Both the position numbers and the translations under genes were made by a program. The notes under the pieces were generated by a model. The model saw only the letters and a program-made list of their open reading frames with translations. It made no database searches and was not told the origin of the DNA. This document shows, piece by piece, positions 51,669 through 60,851 of a stretch of 64,000 nucleotides of DNA (its first letter is position 1; the number at the start of each line of letters is the position of its first letter). This DNA is from Paraburkholderia sartisoli (GTDB taxonomy: Bacteria; Pseudomonadota; Gammaproteobacteria; Burkholderiales; Burkholderiaceae): assembly GCF_900107685.1 (NCBI RefSeq), contig NZ_FNRQ01000006.1:248001-312000 (forward strand). The letters are read 5' to 3'.

Positions 51669-52100
51669 ATGAACCCATTTAGCGAGTCGTTCCAGACGTC
51701 GATCAATTTTCGCGATGAGCTTCTGGAAAAGCGTTGGCCGGACGACGATCGCGTCGCGAAAGTTATCGGGGTGCCGCGAGACGCGGACCCGAGAGAACAT
51801 ATGACGCGTGCGCGCGTTGAGGGACGGCTGCTAGGTGTCTGGTCCAAGCGAGACCGCAGGTTCGTTTATCCGGCGTTCCAGTTTGATCAGCAGGGCAAGC
51901 TCCGTCCGGAAGTCGCCGAACTGCTTTCAATCCTGCCCGACGATGATGATCGCGGAGGATGGAGGCGAGCATTCTGGTTGTATTCTCCGCACGCGTTTCT
52001 AGACGGTCTGTCGCCGGCAGAGTCTTTCACAAGCGAACCGGCACGTGTGCTCGAAGCGGCGCGACAAGAATTCTCGGGTGATCGCGACGCTTGGTGGTGA
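51669..52100 (+). CDS. MbcA/ParS/Xre-type antitoxin-like protein without a visible toxin
   Basis: The protein has 143 residues. The C-terminal RRAFWLYSPHAFLDGLSPAE region with EPARVLEAARQEF resembles the DUF2384/MbcA tail that binds RES-domain toxins. The N-terminal part (SINFRDELLEKRWPDDDRVA) differs from classical XRE HTHs. No RES toxin frame was found downstream to 52800. It may be an orphan antitoxin or a regulator of the mobile element. Confidence 0.5.
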   Translation: MNPFSESFQTSINFRDELLEKRWPDDDRVAKVIGVPRDADPREHMTRARVEGRLLGVWSKRDRRFVYPAFQFDQQGKLRPEVAELLSILPDDDDRGGWRRAFWLYSPHAFLDGLSPAESFTSEPARVLEAARQEFSGDRDAWW

Positions 52101-52807
52101 GCACGGAGTTGTAGTTCGGCTAACCGTAGTGCTGGATTCATACGGAACGCAGTGGCGGCGTCCGCGGCGATATCTACAGGATGCCATTGCTGCTGGGAAC
52201 GCTCTCGCGAATTGCTTGGCGTTCAAGGCGCACTTCATCGCTTCGTTATGGCGAATTTTTACGCTCGTGCGTGTTGAATGGAGGCGATGAGGTGGCGTTT
52301 CGTCAGTGTGACCTTACTCCGCACCTCTTGTCTTTGTGATCTACTCAGGTCGCACGAAGTGAAATTCTCAGCGGATTAGTTCATCCGAGCGGGTTCTCGA
52401 CGTACTGCCTTCAGGACACAAACGATAGGTGCGAAAAAGAGTCGGGGGCTTCGTTGGGCAGCGATCACGAACTCTCGTATAAACGCATGCATTTACAGAC
52501 CTCCGGCGATTGGACGAGTTAAATCAAGAATAGTACGGCTTAAGATGCAGCCAAAGAGCTTAAGATAGCGCTATCGGGTAGCCTCACAACGAGATGCCGA
52601 TGCCAACTGCTTCCATTTTTGAGAGCACGTCTGACACTCAGCAAGGCCGTCTTGCCAGGATGGTCATGGCGCCGTTTGGCCGAGGCCGTGTGGAAACTCC
52701 ATTTTCGCGGCTGCGGGCGAGGTTGCTGATCGAGTCGATCAGGTCAGATACATCGAGCTTGCGCTGATCTGATCGAACAGCGCGAGCGCAAGAAGCCCTC
52801 CCGGGCC
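52101..52807. other. Gene-poor region before the IS remnants
   Basis: Within 707 bases no complete gene is supported. A short frame near 52590 (MPMPTASIFESTSDTQQGRL ... MVMAPFGRGR) weakly recalls the N terminus of an Old Yellow Enzyme and may be a scrap. No transposon end was identified. Confidence 0.4.
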
Positions 52808-53524
52808 TCAGCTCTCAGCCATCCTGATTGCTTTCATTGTCGTCGCAACCCCGAGTATATTCGTGACTCGCTTGAGGTTGTAGGCCAGTACATGAAGGCT
52901 CATTTCGGTGCTCACCCGCCCGCGCGTCCGGGTCAGGAAGTGTGTGGCACCCATCCAATGCTTCAGCGTGCCGAAGACGTGTTCAACAGTGCTTCTTCGG
53001 ACGGTCATCGCATCAGGCTTGCGGTCGAGTCGACGCTGCACCGCTTCCAGTACATGTTCGTGCTCCCATCGTCGGATACGACGATATTCGCTGGGTGAAC
53101 ATCGCTCCTTGAGATGGCAACGCGGACATGCGCTGGGCCAGTACACGTTCAGATTCATGCCATTCTCGACGGTCTTGAATCGAAGAATTGCGCGCTCGCC
53201 AGCGGGGCATCGATACTCGTCGTTCCTGGCAACGTAGATGAAGTCGCGTTTGGTAAAAAGCCCCTTTTTCCTTGATGCCGAGGTAAGTGGTTTCGGGACG
53301 TACGTTTTGATCCCGGCCAATTCGCATGCGCGGATATCCGGGCCACTGACCTCGGCGTGAATCGTCCGAATCAACGTGAGCAACTGCGCATCGGTCAGCC
53401 GCTGACGCTCGGGCGTGCCGCCGCGCTTCCACGCACGATAGCCGTTGACGCTCACGCAAAGGACCTCGCACAGCGCCGCAAGCGGGTATTGCCGGCACTG
53501 TGTGTCAATCCAGGCGAACTTCAC
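52808..53524 (-). pseudogene. Chimeric transposase: IS3 orfB start joined to IS1182 C terminus
   Basis: The frame has 238 codons. Residues 1 to about 59 (CRQYPLAALCEVLCVSVNGYRAW) are the N terminus of an IS3-family OrfB. From about residue 60 (ACELAGIKTYVPKPLTS, CPAGERAILRF, RRSTVEHVFGTLKHWMGATH) it is the C-terminal half of an IS1182 transposase. Neither catalytic domain is complete. The join is near 53347, so one IS inserted in or recombined with the other. The open frame across the junction is probably chance. Confidence 0.8.
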
Positions 53525-53883
53525 AGGAGGTCCTTCGCGAAGAACGCCGCAGCTTTTTTTGCGATTTCCAGCTCCATCTGCAAGCGCTTGTTCTCCGCTC
53601 GCAGTCGCGACAGATCCATCTGCTCCGCCGTGACGGCCTTCGCCTCGGGACCATTCAGCGTACCGGCCTCGAACGCTTTCAGCCAGTTGCGCAGCGTCTG
53701 CGTCGACATGCCCAATTCGCGGGCCACGGCGCCCACGCCTTGTCCGTCCTTGATTCGTTGCACGGCGGCTTCCTTGAACTCTGCCGTGTACACCTGATGC
53801 GGTACCTTGAACATCTCTGTTTCCTTTCTTTGGGTCGAGTTTATACGCGACCTGCTGGAAGGCGAAATTTCAGGGGAAGCTCA
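53348..53883 (-). mobile_element. Truncated IS3-family insertion sequence
   Basis: It contains a complete orfA and the first codons of orfB, then is cut at the IS1182 junction. The outer end is placed at 53883, where the minus-strand sequence begins TGAGCTTCCCCTGAAATTTC, an IS3-like terminus. The other end is lost. Confidence 0.65.
53521..53814 (-). CDS. IS3-family transposase OrfA
   Basis: This 97-residue IS3 OrfA has a helix-turn-helix (AAVQRIKDGQGVGAVARELGMSTQTLRNW) and a C-terminal leucine-zipper helix (LSRLRAENKRLQMELEIAKK). It ends at 53521, overlapping the OrfB start by 4 bases, the usual place for programmed frameshifting. Because OrfB is truncated it can no longer make a transposase. 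Confidence 0.85.
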   Translation of the reverse strand: MFKVPHQVYTAEFKEAAVQRIKDGQGVGAVARELGMSTQTLRNWLKAFEAGTLNGPEAKAVTAEQMDLSRLRAENKRLQMELEIAKKAAAFFAKDLL

Positions 53884-53934
53884 TGAGAGGTATCCACTGA
53901 TTCGAAAACAGTGGACATAGCCTGCACGCTCAGA

Positions 53935-54480
53935 TCAAACAGTTCCAGACGTCCATTTCTGCGCGCTTACCGACTATTTCTCCGCTAAACAGGTCTTTGA
54001 GACCAGCCAGATACAGCCATCCCTCATCAGTCGCGACATAGGTAATGTCACCGCACCATGCTTGACCCGGAGCGCCTACATCGAAGTCCTAGTCCAGTAT
54101 ATTCGGTGCGAATGGTAAGTCGTGCGTCGGATGGGTCGTCGCCTTGAACTTGCGCTTTTGCTTGCATCGCAGGCCGAGCTTGCCCGCAAACGCTTGATGC
54201 GGTGAATAGCAATCTGGACGCCGTGATTCGCCAGATCCTTCTGCAGCCGTTCCGGGCTAAAGGTTTGCCGGGCATGCTCGTGAGCTGCACGCATCTGTGC
54301 TTCGAATTGGAGCTCTTGCTGAGCACACAATGACGACGGCCGTTTTCACCAGGCATAGTAGCCACTGATGGACACGCCCAGGAACCGACACATCGGCGCC
54401 ATGGGGTACCGCTGTCGCATCTGTTCAATTACGTCGTACTTTACCGCGACTCCTTCGCGAAGTACATCGCAAATCTTTGA
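53935..54480 (-). pseudogene. Frameshifted IS3-family orfB remnant
   Basis: Pieces in different frames give MAPMCRFLGVSISGYYAW, then QTFSPERLQKDLANHGVQIA and, after a shift, AWCGDITYVATDEGWLYLAG ... LFSGEIVGKRAEMDVWN, where the sequence stops. The first catalytic Asp is present, the rest of the DDE core is missing. At least two frameshifts are needed. It belongs to the IS whose orfA lies at 54425. Confidence 0.75.
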
Positions 54481-54706
54481 ATAGATCACGCTCCATTTTT
54501 GCCTCGGCCAATACTCGCTTGACCCTATCCAGCTCGGCCTCCGTCTGATGTCTTTGATGCTGTCCAACAGCATCCAACTTGTCGTCCTTTGCAGCAAGAA
54601 CCCGGTTCGCCAACGTCTTCATCGAGATCGACAATCGACGCGCCGCTTCGGACACGCTGACGCCACCAATCATTGCCAGCTTTACTGCTTCTTCACGATT
54701 CTTCAC
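54425..54706 (-). CDS. IS3-family OrfA of the degenerate element
   Basis: This 93-codon OrfA has a short HTH (SVSEAARRLSISMKTLANRV) and helical tail (AELDRVKRVLAEAKMERDLF), then a shifted end. It differs from the OrfA at 53521, so two separate IS3 elements have landed here. It is inactive because its orfB is broken. Confidence 0.7.
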   Translation of the reverse strand: MKNREEAVKLAMIGGVSVSEAARRLSISMKTLANRVLAAKDDKLDAVGQHQRHQTEAELDRVKRVLAEAKMERDLFKDLRCTSRRSRGKVRRN

Positions 54707-55238
54707 GAAATTCTTTCGTGTGTGCGGCCTTGCGGACTCGGTTCATCAGTGCCTCTATTCCTCAATTCCACGGAATATTGGCATCCAATTTTTTAGCTAA
54801 CCTTAGCGTTGACTGTGTCTTCGATCGGCTGCTATTCCTGTCGAAGGCTACATCTCGGCTTCCATTCGAGCTCGCCTGCTTTTTCAACAGACCGTCCGGT
54901 CGGTTGATGAAGAGGATTATTTCATTCGCCTCGATTTGACAGAAAAAACTCGATCTCCTCGAAATAGAAAAGCCCCAAAGTGAGACTTGGTGGTCCTTGA
55001 ACAGAGAAGCTGCTTCCGGTGTAATGCCGTCGAGCAGGTGGGGGCGTTCGCGAACGAGGCGTTTCACTCCAAGTTTTCCATCCGACGAACTCGGCCTTCT
55101 CAGTCGTTGAAAGACGCTTCTATATGCAATTGGACGGTGACAAACCCGGAATACGATTCGATTCGCATCACCGCATGGTAAAAGTAGCTAAATGCCTTAT
55201 CCGCATTATCCAGCGGTGCACGCCGTAGCGATGCAAAC
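54707..55238. other. Spacer between IS remnants and the porin gene
   Basis: No gene is supported in 532 bases. Two minus-strand frames (54762-55067 and 55100-55309) look partly protein-like, but lack RBS, motifs and partners. They are probably debris. Confidence 0.4.
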
Positions 55239-56264
55239 TTAGAATCGATGTTGTATGCCAAATTGTATCCCCCGCGCATCTGCGCCCGCATACGCCACTG
55301 GAATGCCAACTGTAGTCGCTCCGTTCATAGTATAGGTCGCCTTGTGCATGTTTTTCAGGAACGCCGCTGAAAAGTAAAGCGTGTCACGCTTCGACAGAAA
55401 ATACCAATACATCATGCCGATCTGATTGCCATCATTGTCTGCTGACGTACGATCGGACGCATGGCCGATGCCAAACGACAACTGGCTCGCCGGGTTAATC
55501 GTCCATGCCAGTGACGTTGTGTACGCGTTCTTGTTTAACGAGCCATCGCTCTGCCGCGCGTTATTCAACCCGACATACAGGCGCACCGGGCCGAACGCAT
55601 AGGATGCGCCGACCGTGAAGACCTCGAGAACCGAGGAGTTCGTCGCATTCTGCAGCCGTTGAAAGCCCGTCGCCGCGCTAACTGGACCGCGGTCGTATTC
55701 AATCCCTATGTGATAGCTCGCTGCTCCGCTCATTGGCTTCGTCGTCTGGTCGCGCAAGCCGATCATGAACTGAGCCACCAACCCGGCAATCCTGGGCGTC
55801 TGATAAAAAATCGCGTTATTGCTTCGGGGAATGAGAGTCTGGAAGCTCGCTTGTGCCGAACCAATCGTAGCTACCGTGAACGCGTCGAGATACCCGTTGA
55901 CGTAGATGTAGACCGGAGAATTCTGCAAACCTACCCGAAATTCGCCCCACGTTCCCGCCATTCCGACCCATGCCTGGCGGCTGAAAGCAAGGGTGGGATT
56001 TGCCGCCGTGCCATCGTTGCTGCCAATCCCTTGCTCCAGCATGAAGTTCACCGTGTTTCCACCACCAATGTCCTCGGTGCCCTTAAGGCCGAATCGCGAA
56101 CCGAGCTGGCCGCCCGAGTCCATCCGCGCAACCGTTCCGTTACCGACATTCGAGACTTCGATACTGGTATCGATAATACCGAAAAGCGTTACGTTTCCAC
56201 TTGCATAGGACAGTGCCGGCATTGCCGTTACAAGACATATTGCTGCCCGGGTAATTTTCTTCAT
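55239..56264 (-). CDS. Gram-negative general porin
   Basis: This 341-residue precursor has a clear signal peptide (first about 21 residues, ending YASG) followed by VTLFGIIDTSIEVSN, the standard opening of Burkholderia porins. Alternating aromatic strands and the C-terminal IQFGIQHRF with terminal Phe for BAM recognition complete the beta-barrel. GAGGAGAC precedes the ATG. As the last gene of the aromatic-acid operon it probably admits the substrate through the outer membrane. Confidence 0.88.
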   Translation of the reverse strand: MKKITRAAICLVTAMPALSYASGNVTLFGIIDTSIEVSNVGNGTVARMDSGGQLGSRFGLKGTEDIGGGNTVNFMLEQGIGSNDGTAANPTLAFSRQAWVGMAGTWGEFRVGLQNSPVYIYVNGYLDAFTVATIGSAQASFQTLIPRSNNAIFYQTPRIAGLVAQFMIGLRDQTTKPMSGAASYHIGIEYDRGPVSAATGFQRLQNATNSSVLEVFTVGASYAFGPVRLYVGLNNARQSDGSLNKNAYTTSLAWTINPASQLSFGIGHASDRTSADNDGNQIGMMYWYFLSKRDTLYFSAAFLKNMHKATYTMNGATTVGIPVAYAGADARGIQFGIQHRF

Positions 56265-56350
56265 GGGGTGTCTCCTCTGATCGTTTATATGGACTTCTTC
56301 TGGCTTAGTCTCGCTTTAAAATTATTAGATGTCGTTGTGTTCACCTGGTC

Positions 56351-57286
56351 TCAAAGGTCCAGCACCAGACGATCTCCAATGCAGCCAGAACAACAGATCA
56401 TCATGGTCTTGCCAGCCTTTCTTTCGCGTTCGCTAAGAATTCCATCCCGATGATCAGGCCGGCCTTCAAGGACCTTGGTCTCGCAAGCACCGCAGCTGCC
56501 CTGTTCGCAACTGAAGCTCACCGGAATGCCCTGCTTGCGCAGGCTTTCGAGTATCGTGCTGCCCGGTGGCACGCTCACCACCTTCCTTGACCTCGCCAGT
56601 TCGACAACAAAACCTTCTGTGTGATCGCGCGACTGCGCGGTTACGAATGACTCGAGATGGACGCGCGACAAAGGAAGCGCAGATGTTGCCTTGCGGAACG
56701 CTTCTATCATCGGCGAAGGCCCGCAGCAATAGAAGTGAGTAGTGTCAGGACTGCTATCAACGACGCTCTGGATATCGTAAATCCCACCTGCCACGTCGTC
56801 GAAATGAAGATGCACGTGGTTGCCATATGCCGCAAGCCTGTCGAGGTAGGCCGCGCTGGCTTTAGAGCGTGCGCAGTAAACAAGCGTCCAGCGTGCGCCA
56901 CTACGACAAAGCCGATCAGCCATTGACAGCATCGGCGTAATCCCAATCCCGCCACAGAAAAGCACTGTGTTATCCGATTCCCGTGCCAGCTCGAACGAAT
57001 TTATGGGTTCGTCCACAGCAAGCAGATCGTTGATCGCGAGGTGATCATGTATGTATTTCGATCCCCCTGTACTGTCCGATTGGCAGGCAACGCCAATCTC
57101 GTAGACATGTCGATCCTCCTCGGAGTTCAGCAATGAGTAGCTTCTGGACAGGTCATCGGTGAGATGCAAAACAATATGGCTACCCGCGCTAAAGGCGGGC
57201 AGTGGTCTCTTATCCGGTTCAACCAGCCGAAAGGTCTTGATTGACGGCGTTTCCTGCACGATTGAGCTGACTCGTAAGCGAAGCAT
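56351..57286 (-). CDS. PDR/VanB-type oxidoreductase (Rieske oxygenase reductase)
   Basis: The protein has 311 residues from the ATG at 57286. FMN-binding barrel RSYSLLNSEEDRHVYEIGV is followed by an NAD domain (LFCGGIGITPMLSMADRL) and a C-terminal plant-type ferredoxin, with Cys ligands in CEQGSCGACETKVLEG and a last Cys in ICCSGC. This is the phthalate dioxygenase reductase / vanillate demethylase reductase family. It hands electrons from NADH to a Rieske oxygenase; the one at 63022 is the evident partner. Confidence 0.88.
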   Translation of the reverse strand: MLRLRVSSIVQETPSIKTFRLVEPDKRPLPAFSAGSHIVLHLTDDLSRSYSLLNSEEDRHVYEIGVACQSDSTGGSKYIHDHLAINDLLAVDEPINSFELARESDNTVLFCGGIGITPMLSMADRLCRSGARWTLVYCARSKASAAYLDRLAAYGNHVHLHFDDVAGGIYDIQSVVDSSPDTTHFYCCGPSPMIEAFRKATSALPLSRVHLESFVTAQSRDHTEGFVVELARSRKVVSVPPGSTILESLRKQGIPVSFSCEQGSCGACETKVLEGRPDHRDGILSERERKAGKTMMICCSGCIGDRLVLDL

Positions 57287-57453
57287 ACTGTTTCCACCTC
57301 TAATACCTGTGTAAATTGCAGACTTTGATTCTTGACATTGCACAGACCAGCACCCGAAGTTACGTGACTGTCTATACAGTCTATTAGTAATACTTATTAT
57401 AAAAATTATCGAAGCGTCCTTTCTCGTGTCACCTTCCCTAATTCATACTCACG

Positions 57454-58365
57454 CTAGATAGACTGCGTGTTTAATACAAAGGTCCGCTCGCACACCCCCT
57501 TTACACCCACATAGGCCGCGATGAGTCGTCCCGCCATTGGTTGCTGCGCAAGTTCAACGTCGCCCATACGCGTCGAGCTAGTGATATAGAGCGTGTCGAG
57601 TTTCTGGCCGCCGAAGCAGCAACTCGTTGGCAGTCGTACCGGCAGGCCAACGATGCGATCCACCCGCCCCCTTGGATCGTAACGCGTGATGCACCAACCT
57701 CCGCAACTGGCGCTCCAGAGATAGCCGTCCCCGTCAACGGTCGCACCGTCGCCAACGCCGCGCCCGTCAGGCAGTTCGGCGAACAAGCGGCGGTTATACG
57801 CAACGCCGTCACAGACGTCATAATCGAACACATCGATTCTCTGGGTGGACGAATCGGTGAAATACATGCGTTGTCCATCGGGGCTCCAGCACAGGCCATT
57901 GGGGCAGGTCAGGCCGTCGAGCATCGCGCTGCCACATGCGTCCGCTTCGATTCGCCACAGCCGCCCGCGCGGCGCGAGTGAATCGGTCTGGAGAGAGCCG
58001 ATCCAATAGCGGCCAGTCGGATCCACCGCACCATCGTTAAAACGATTCAAGGGCCGATCGCTTTCCGGCTTCGCCAGCGGCGTGCGCATTCCTGTTTCCG
58101 TATCGACGCGATAAATGCCCGAACGCATCCCCGCGACCAGCCCACCGGCCTCGCACAATGCGATGCTGCCTACCTCCTCGTCATACGACCATGTATGACG
58201 GTTTCCCGTGTTCATATCCCGCCACAGAATCGCGGGGCGAGCGACGTCGACCCAATAGAGGCGGTTCGCACGATAGTCCCAAAGGGGGCTTTCGGCGACG
58301 AAACGCCTTTCCTCGTCGACGATGTCGAGATCTGTGTACGAACGGCTAACTAGAGTCGTGACCAT
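57454..58365 (-). CDS. SMP-30/gluconolactonase-like hydrolase
   Basis: This 303-residue six-bladed propeller of the SMP-30/regucalcin family begins FVAESPLWDYRANRLYWVDV with the metal-binding Glu. Further NGLCWSPDGQRMYFTDS and VDPTGRYWIGS segments follow. Such enzymes hydrolyse lactones with a divalent metal. It lies 12 bases after the ATPase gene livF, in the aromatic-acid transport operon. A lactone of the ring-cleavage pathway is a possible substrate (inference). Confidence 0.87.
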   Translation of the reverse strand: MVTTLVSRSYTDLDIVDEERRFVAESPLWDYRANRLYWVDVARPAILWRDMNTGNRHTWSYDEEVGSIALCEAGGLVAGMRSGIYRVDTETGMRTPLAKPESDRPLNRFNDGAVDPTGRYWIGSLQTDSLAPRGRLWRIEADACGSAMLDGLTCPNGLCWSPDGQRMYFTDSSTQRIDVFDYDVCDGVAYNRRLFAELPDGRGVGDGATVDGDGYLWSASCGGWCITRYDPRGRVDRIVGLPVRLPTSCCFGGQKLDTLYITSSTRMGDVELAQQPMAGRLIAAYVGVKGVCERTFVLNTQSI

Positions 58366-58377
58366 TACCGGAATCCT

Positions 58378-59115
58378 TTAGATCAGTGGTACTTCGATGT
58401 AGTCGAGGCCTATTGCACGCTCCAGTTGACCGGCGTTCTCGCGGAGATTCTCACCATCCCCTTCGAAGACGATACGTCCACGATCCATCACCAGGCACCG
58501 GTCCGCGAACTCCAGAGCGATATCGACGCGTTGCTCAATGAGCAAAATAGCCAGATGCTGATCTTCGATTACCGCGCGCATCGCATCGACCAGTTGATCG
58601 ACGACTACCGGCGCAAGGCCTTCGGAAGGTTCGTCCATCAGAAGTATCCGTGGGTTGCAGACGAGCGCGCGGCCAATTGAAAGCATTTGTTGCTCCCCAC
58701 CTGACAACTGCCCCGCCAGCGTTTTTATCCGTTTTTTCAGCGAAGGAAAAAGGTCGAATACCCGTTCTCGTGTCCATTCGCCAGGACGGGACGCGATATC
58801 GAAATGCTCGGATACGGTCAGATCACGGAATACCTCTCTAGCCTGGGGCACGTACGCAATCCCGTTGTGTACTCGATGATGCGAAGGTACGCCATGCAAT
58901 GGAACGCTTCCCGCCATGACTTCTCCTGACCGGAGTTGGGCTCGCCCCATGAGCAGCTCCATCAGCGTGCTTTTTCCCACGCTGTTGCGCCCGAGAATGG
59001 CGATGGTTTCACCAGCCCTCAGTGAGAGCGACACCCCTTCAACCACTATGGTAGGCCCCCAACCGCCGCATAGATTACGCAACTCAAGTACTTGAAGATT
59101 TGGCGAATCGTGCAT
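58378..59115 (-). CDS. ABC transporter ATPase, LivF type
   Basis: The protein has 245 residues. Walker A is ILGRNSVGKSTLMELL, signature LSGGEQQMLSIGRAL and Walker B ILLMDEPSEGLAPV. These are LivF features; the usual GRNGVGKST has one change (GRNSVGKST). It overlaps the livG gene by 32 bases. It powers the importer for which LivK-type binding protein, LivH and LivM are encoded upstream. Confidence 0.9.
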   Translation of the reverse strand: MHDSPNLQVLELRNLCGGWGPTIVVEGVSLSLRAGETIAILGRNSVGKSTLMELLMGRAQLRSGEVMAGSVPLHGVPSHHRVHNGIAYVPQAREVFRDLTVSEHFDIASRPGEWTRERVFDLFPSLKKRIKTLAGQLSGGEQQMLSIGRALVCNPRILLMDEPSEGLAPVVVDQLVDAMRAVIEDQHLAILLIEQRVDIALEFADRCLVMDRGRIVFEGDGENLRENAGQLERAIGLDYIEVPLI

Positions 59116-59890
59116 GTCCTGACCTGCCTAAATAGAGAGCTCGAACATCTTCCGAGGCCATGATGTCGTGAACGGCACCGGACACCATGATTCTTCCTGC
59201 TGCCAGAATCGTTACGCTCGTGGCGAAACGGCGGACGACATTCATATCGTGTTCGATGGTTAAAATCGCGATGTCCCTCGGCAGCTTCTCCATCGCATCG
59301 ATGATGACGCCAGTTTCGCTTCCAGGAACACCCGCAGCGGGCTCGTCGAGCAGAAGAACCTTGGGATGCAAACTCAACGCGATCGCCATTTCGAGGAGCC
59401 GTTGACGCCCGTATGCGAGTTCCTCGGCAAGTTTCCACCGGTCGTCTATCAACCCCAGTTGCTCGAGCACCCCTTCTGCGGAATCAAGATAGTCGCGGTG
59501 TCCCGACACCGACCGCAGCAGTCGATAGCTCCCACCCTTGCGCTGACAGACAGCAACTAGCACGTTATCGAGAACGGTGAGGCGTGGAAACAGGTTGCTT
59601 ATCTGGAACGTTCGCACCAGCCCGTGGCGCACCCTGGCCGCCGATGCGGTCCGCGTGATATCGCGACCCATTAGCATGATCTTTCCGGAATCGGATTCGA
59701 CCACGCCGGACAGCAAGCCGACCAGGGTACTTTTACCCGCGCCGTTAGGTCCCAGTACCGCGTGGCGCGCGCCGGCTTCCAGTGTCAGTGATACATGATC
59801 CGTTACCAGCAGGCCGCCGTATGCCTTAGTCAGATCGTGTGTCTGCAGCAGAGGTCCCCGACCGTCGGTTAGCACGTGATCAATCGCCAT
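59084..59890 (-). CDS. ABC transporter ATPase, LivG type
   Basis: The protein has 268 residues, LivG type. Walker A is VLGPNGAGKSTLVGLL and Walker B is LLLDEPAAGVPG; the signature is AYGRQRLLEMAIAL, degenerate as usual in LivG. The N terminus (LLQTHDLTKAYGGLLVTDHV) is typical. Overlaps livM by 11 bases and livF by 32 bases. Confidence 0.9.
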   Translation of the reverse strand: MAIDHVLTDGRGPLLQTHDLTKAYGGLLVTDHVSLTLEAGARHAVLGPNGAGKSTLVGLLSGVVESDSGKIMLMGRDITRTASAARVRHGLVRTFQISNLFPRLTVLDNVLVAVCQRKGGSYRLLRSVSGHRDYLDSAEGVLEQLGLIDDRWKLAEELAYGRQRLLEMAIALSLHPKVLLLDEPAAGVPGSETGVIIDAMEKLPRDIAILTIEHDMNVVRRFATSVTILAAGRIMVSGAVHDIMASEDVRALYLGRSGHARFAKSSST

Positions 59891-60851
59891 ATCTGTCTCC
59901 TGAGCGAAACCTGAGTAGTCCCAGCAGACCGCCGTTCGAGAACCGGACCACGATCAGGAGTACTCCCATCACGAAAAGCCAGTGATACGGATTCCATGTG
60001 GAAGCCGTATGCCTGACAATCAGGAACAACGGTACGCCGATGAAAGCGCCATACAGGTTGCCGATGCCGCCTATAGCGAGCATGACGAGAATGCTAATGG
60101 ATGCCTCAGGGCTCAACCCGCCAAGACTCGCAAAGCCGGTGGTCTGACATGAGACCGCGCCAGCAATACCAGCAATGAGACCGCTGATCGTATATGCCAG
60201 TGTCAGCTGACGCAGCACGGGGGCGCCGACCAGCTTCATTCTCTGACGATTCTCGCGTATGCCTTTGAGAGAGAGACCGAATGGCGATCTGACAATACAG
60301 CTGACAAGAATGAAACAGAGTAGCAGCCACGCCGAGGCATACATATACTGCGTCTGGCCCGACAGATCCCATTTGAACAAACCGAATACCGGATCAAAAC
60401 TAAAGGAAGTGAGACCGTCGTCGCCACCTGTAATGGAAGTGGCCTGATTTGCTGCTTCGTACACAATGGCGTTGACTGCGATCGTCATCATCACGAGCGG
60501 AAGACCCGTGAATCGCGTGATGAACGGCGCGCACGCCAGTGCGACCGCTGCCGAAATCGCGCCGCTAATCAGCACGCCCGTGATCGGTTCATGGTAACCT
60601 GCCTGGGCAAGCAGAGCTGCGCTGTATGCACCAACGCCGAAATAAACTGCATGCCCGAGCGTGATAATGCCGGCGTAGCCCAGAACCACATCCAGCGCCA
60701 ACGCGAAAAGCGTTGAAGTCAGTATGGTCGTCGCAAACCCGCGTTGATCCGGGAACAGGAAAAATGCAAGCACTGCGAGAATCCAGAACAGAAGCGGCGC
60801 CGGGTTACGGACCGTCTGCCTACGTGCCTGCGCATGCGAAACAGCGATCAT
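59880..60851 (-). CDS. ABC transporter permease, LivM type
   Basis: The protein has 323 residues from the ATG at 60851, which overlaps the livH stop by 4 bases. There are about 8-10 hydrophobic helices, with the conserved LGYAGIITLGHAVYFGVGAYSAA segment of LivM-type permeases and the EAA-like LSLKGIRENRQRMKLVG cytoplasmic loop. Longer upstream starts (60956) extend into livH and are rejected. Confidence 0.9.
   Translation of the reverse strand: MIAVSHAQARRQTVRNPAPLLFWILAVLAFFLFPDQRGFATTILTSTLFALALDVVLGYAGIITLGHAVYFGVGAYSAALLAQAGYHEPITGVLISGAISAAVALACAPFITRFTGLPLVMMTIAVNAIVYEAANQATSITGGDDGLTSFSFDPVFGLFKWDLSGQTQYMYASAWLLLCFILVSCIVRSPFGLSLKGIRENRQRMKLVGAPVLRQLTLAYTISGLIAGIAGAVSCQTTGFASLGGLSPEASISILVMLAIGGIGNLYGAFIGVPLFLIVRHTASTWNPYHWLFVMGVLLIVVRFSNGGLLGLLRFRSGDRYGD

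Noticed and set aside
52590..52780. Old Yellow Enzyme N-terminal fragment
   Set aside because: Only one stretch (MVMAPFGRGR) resembles the family; it is too short to annotate as a pseudogene.
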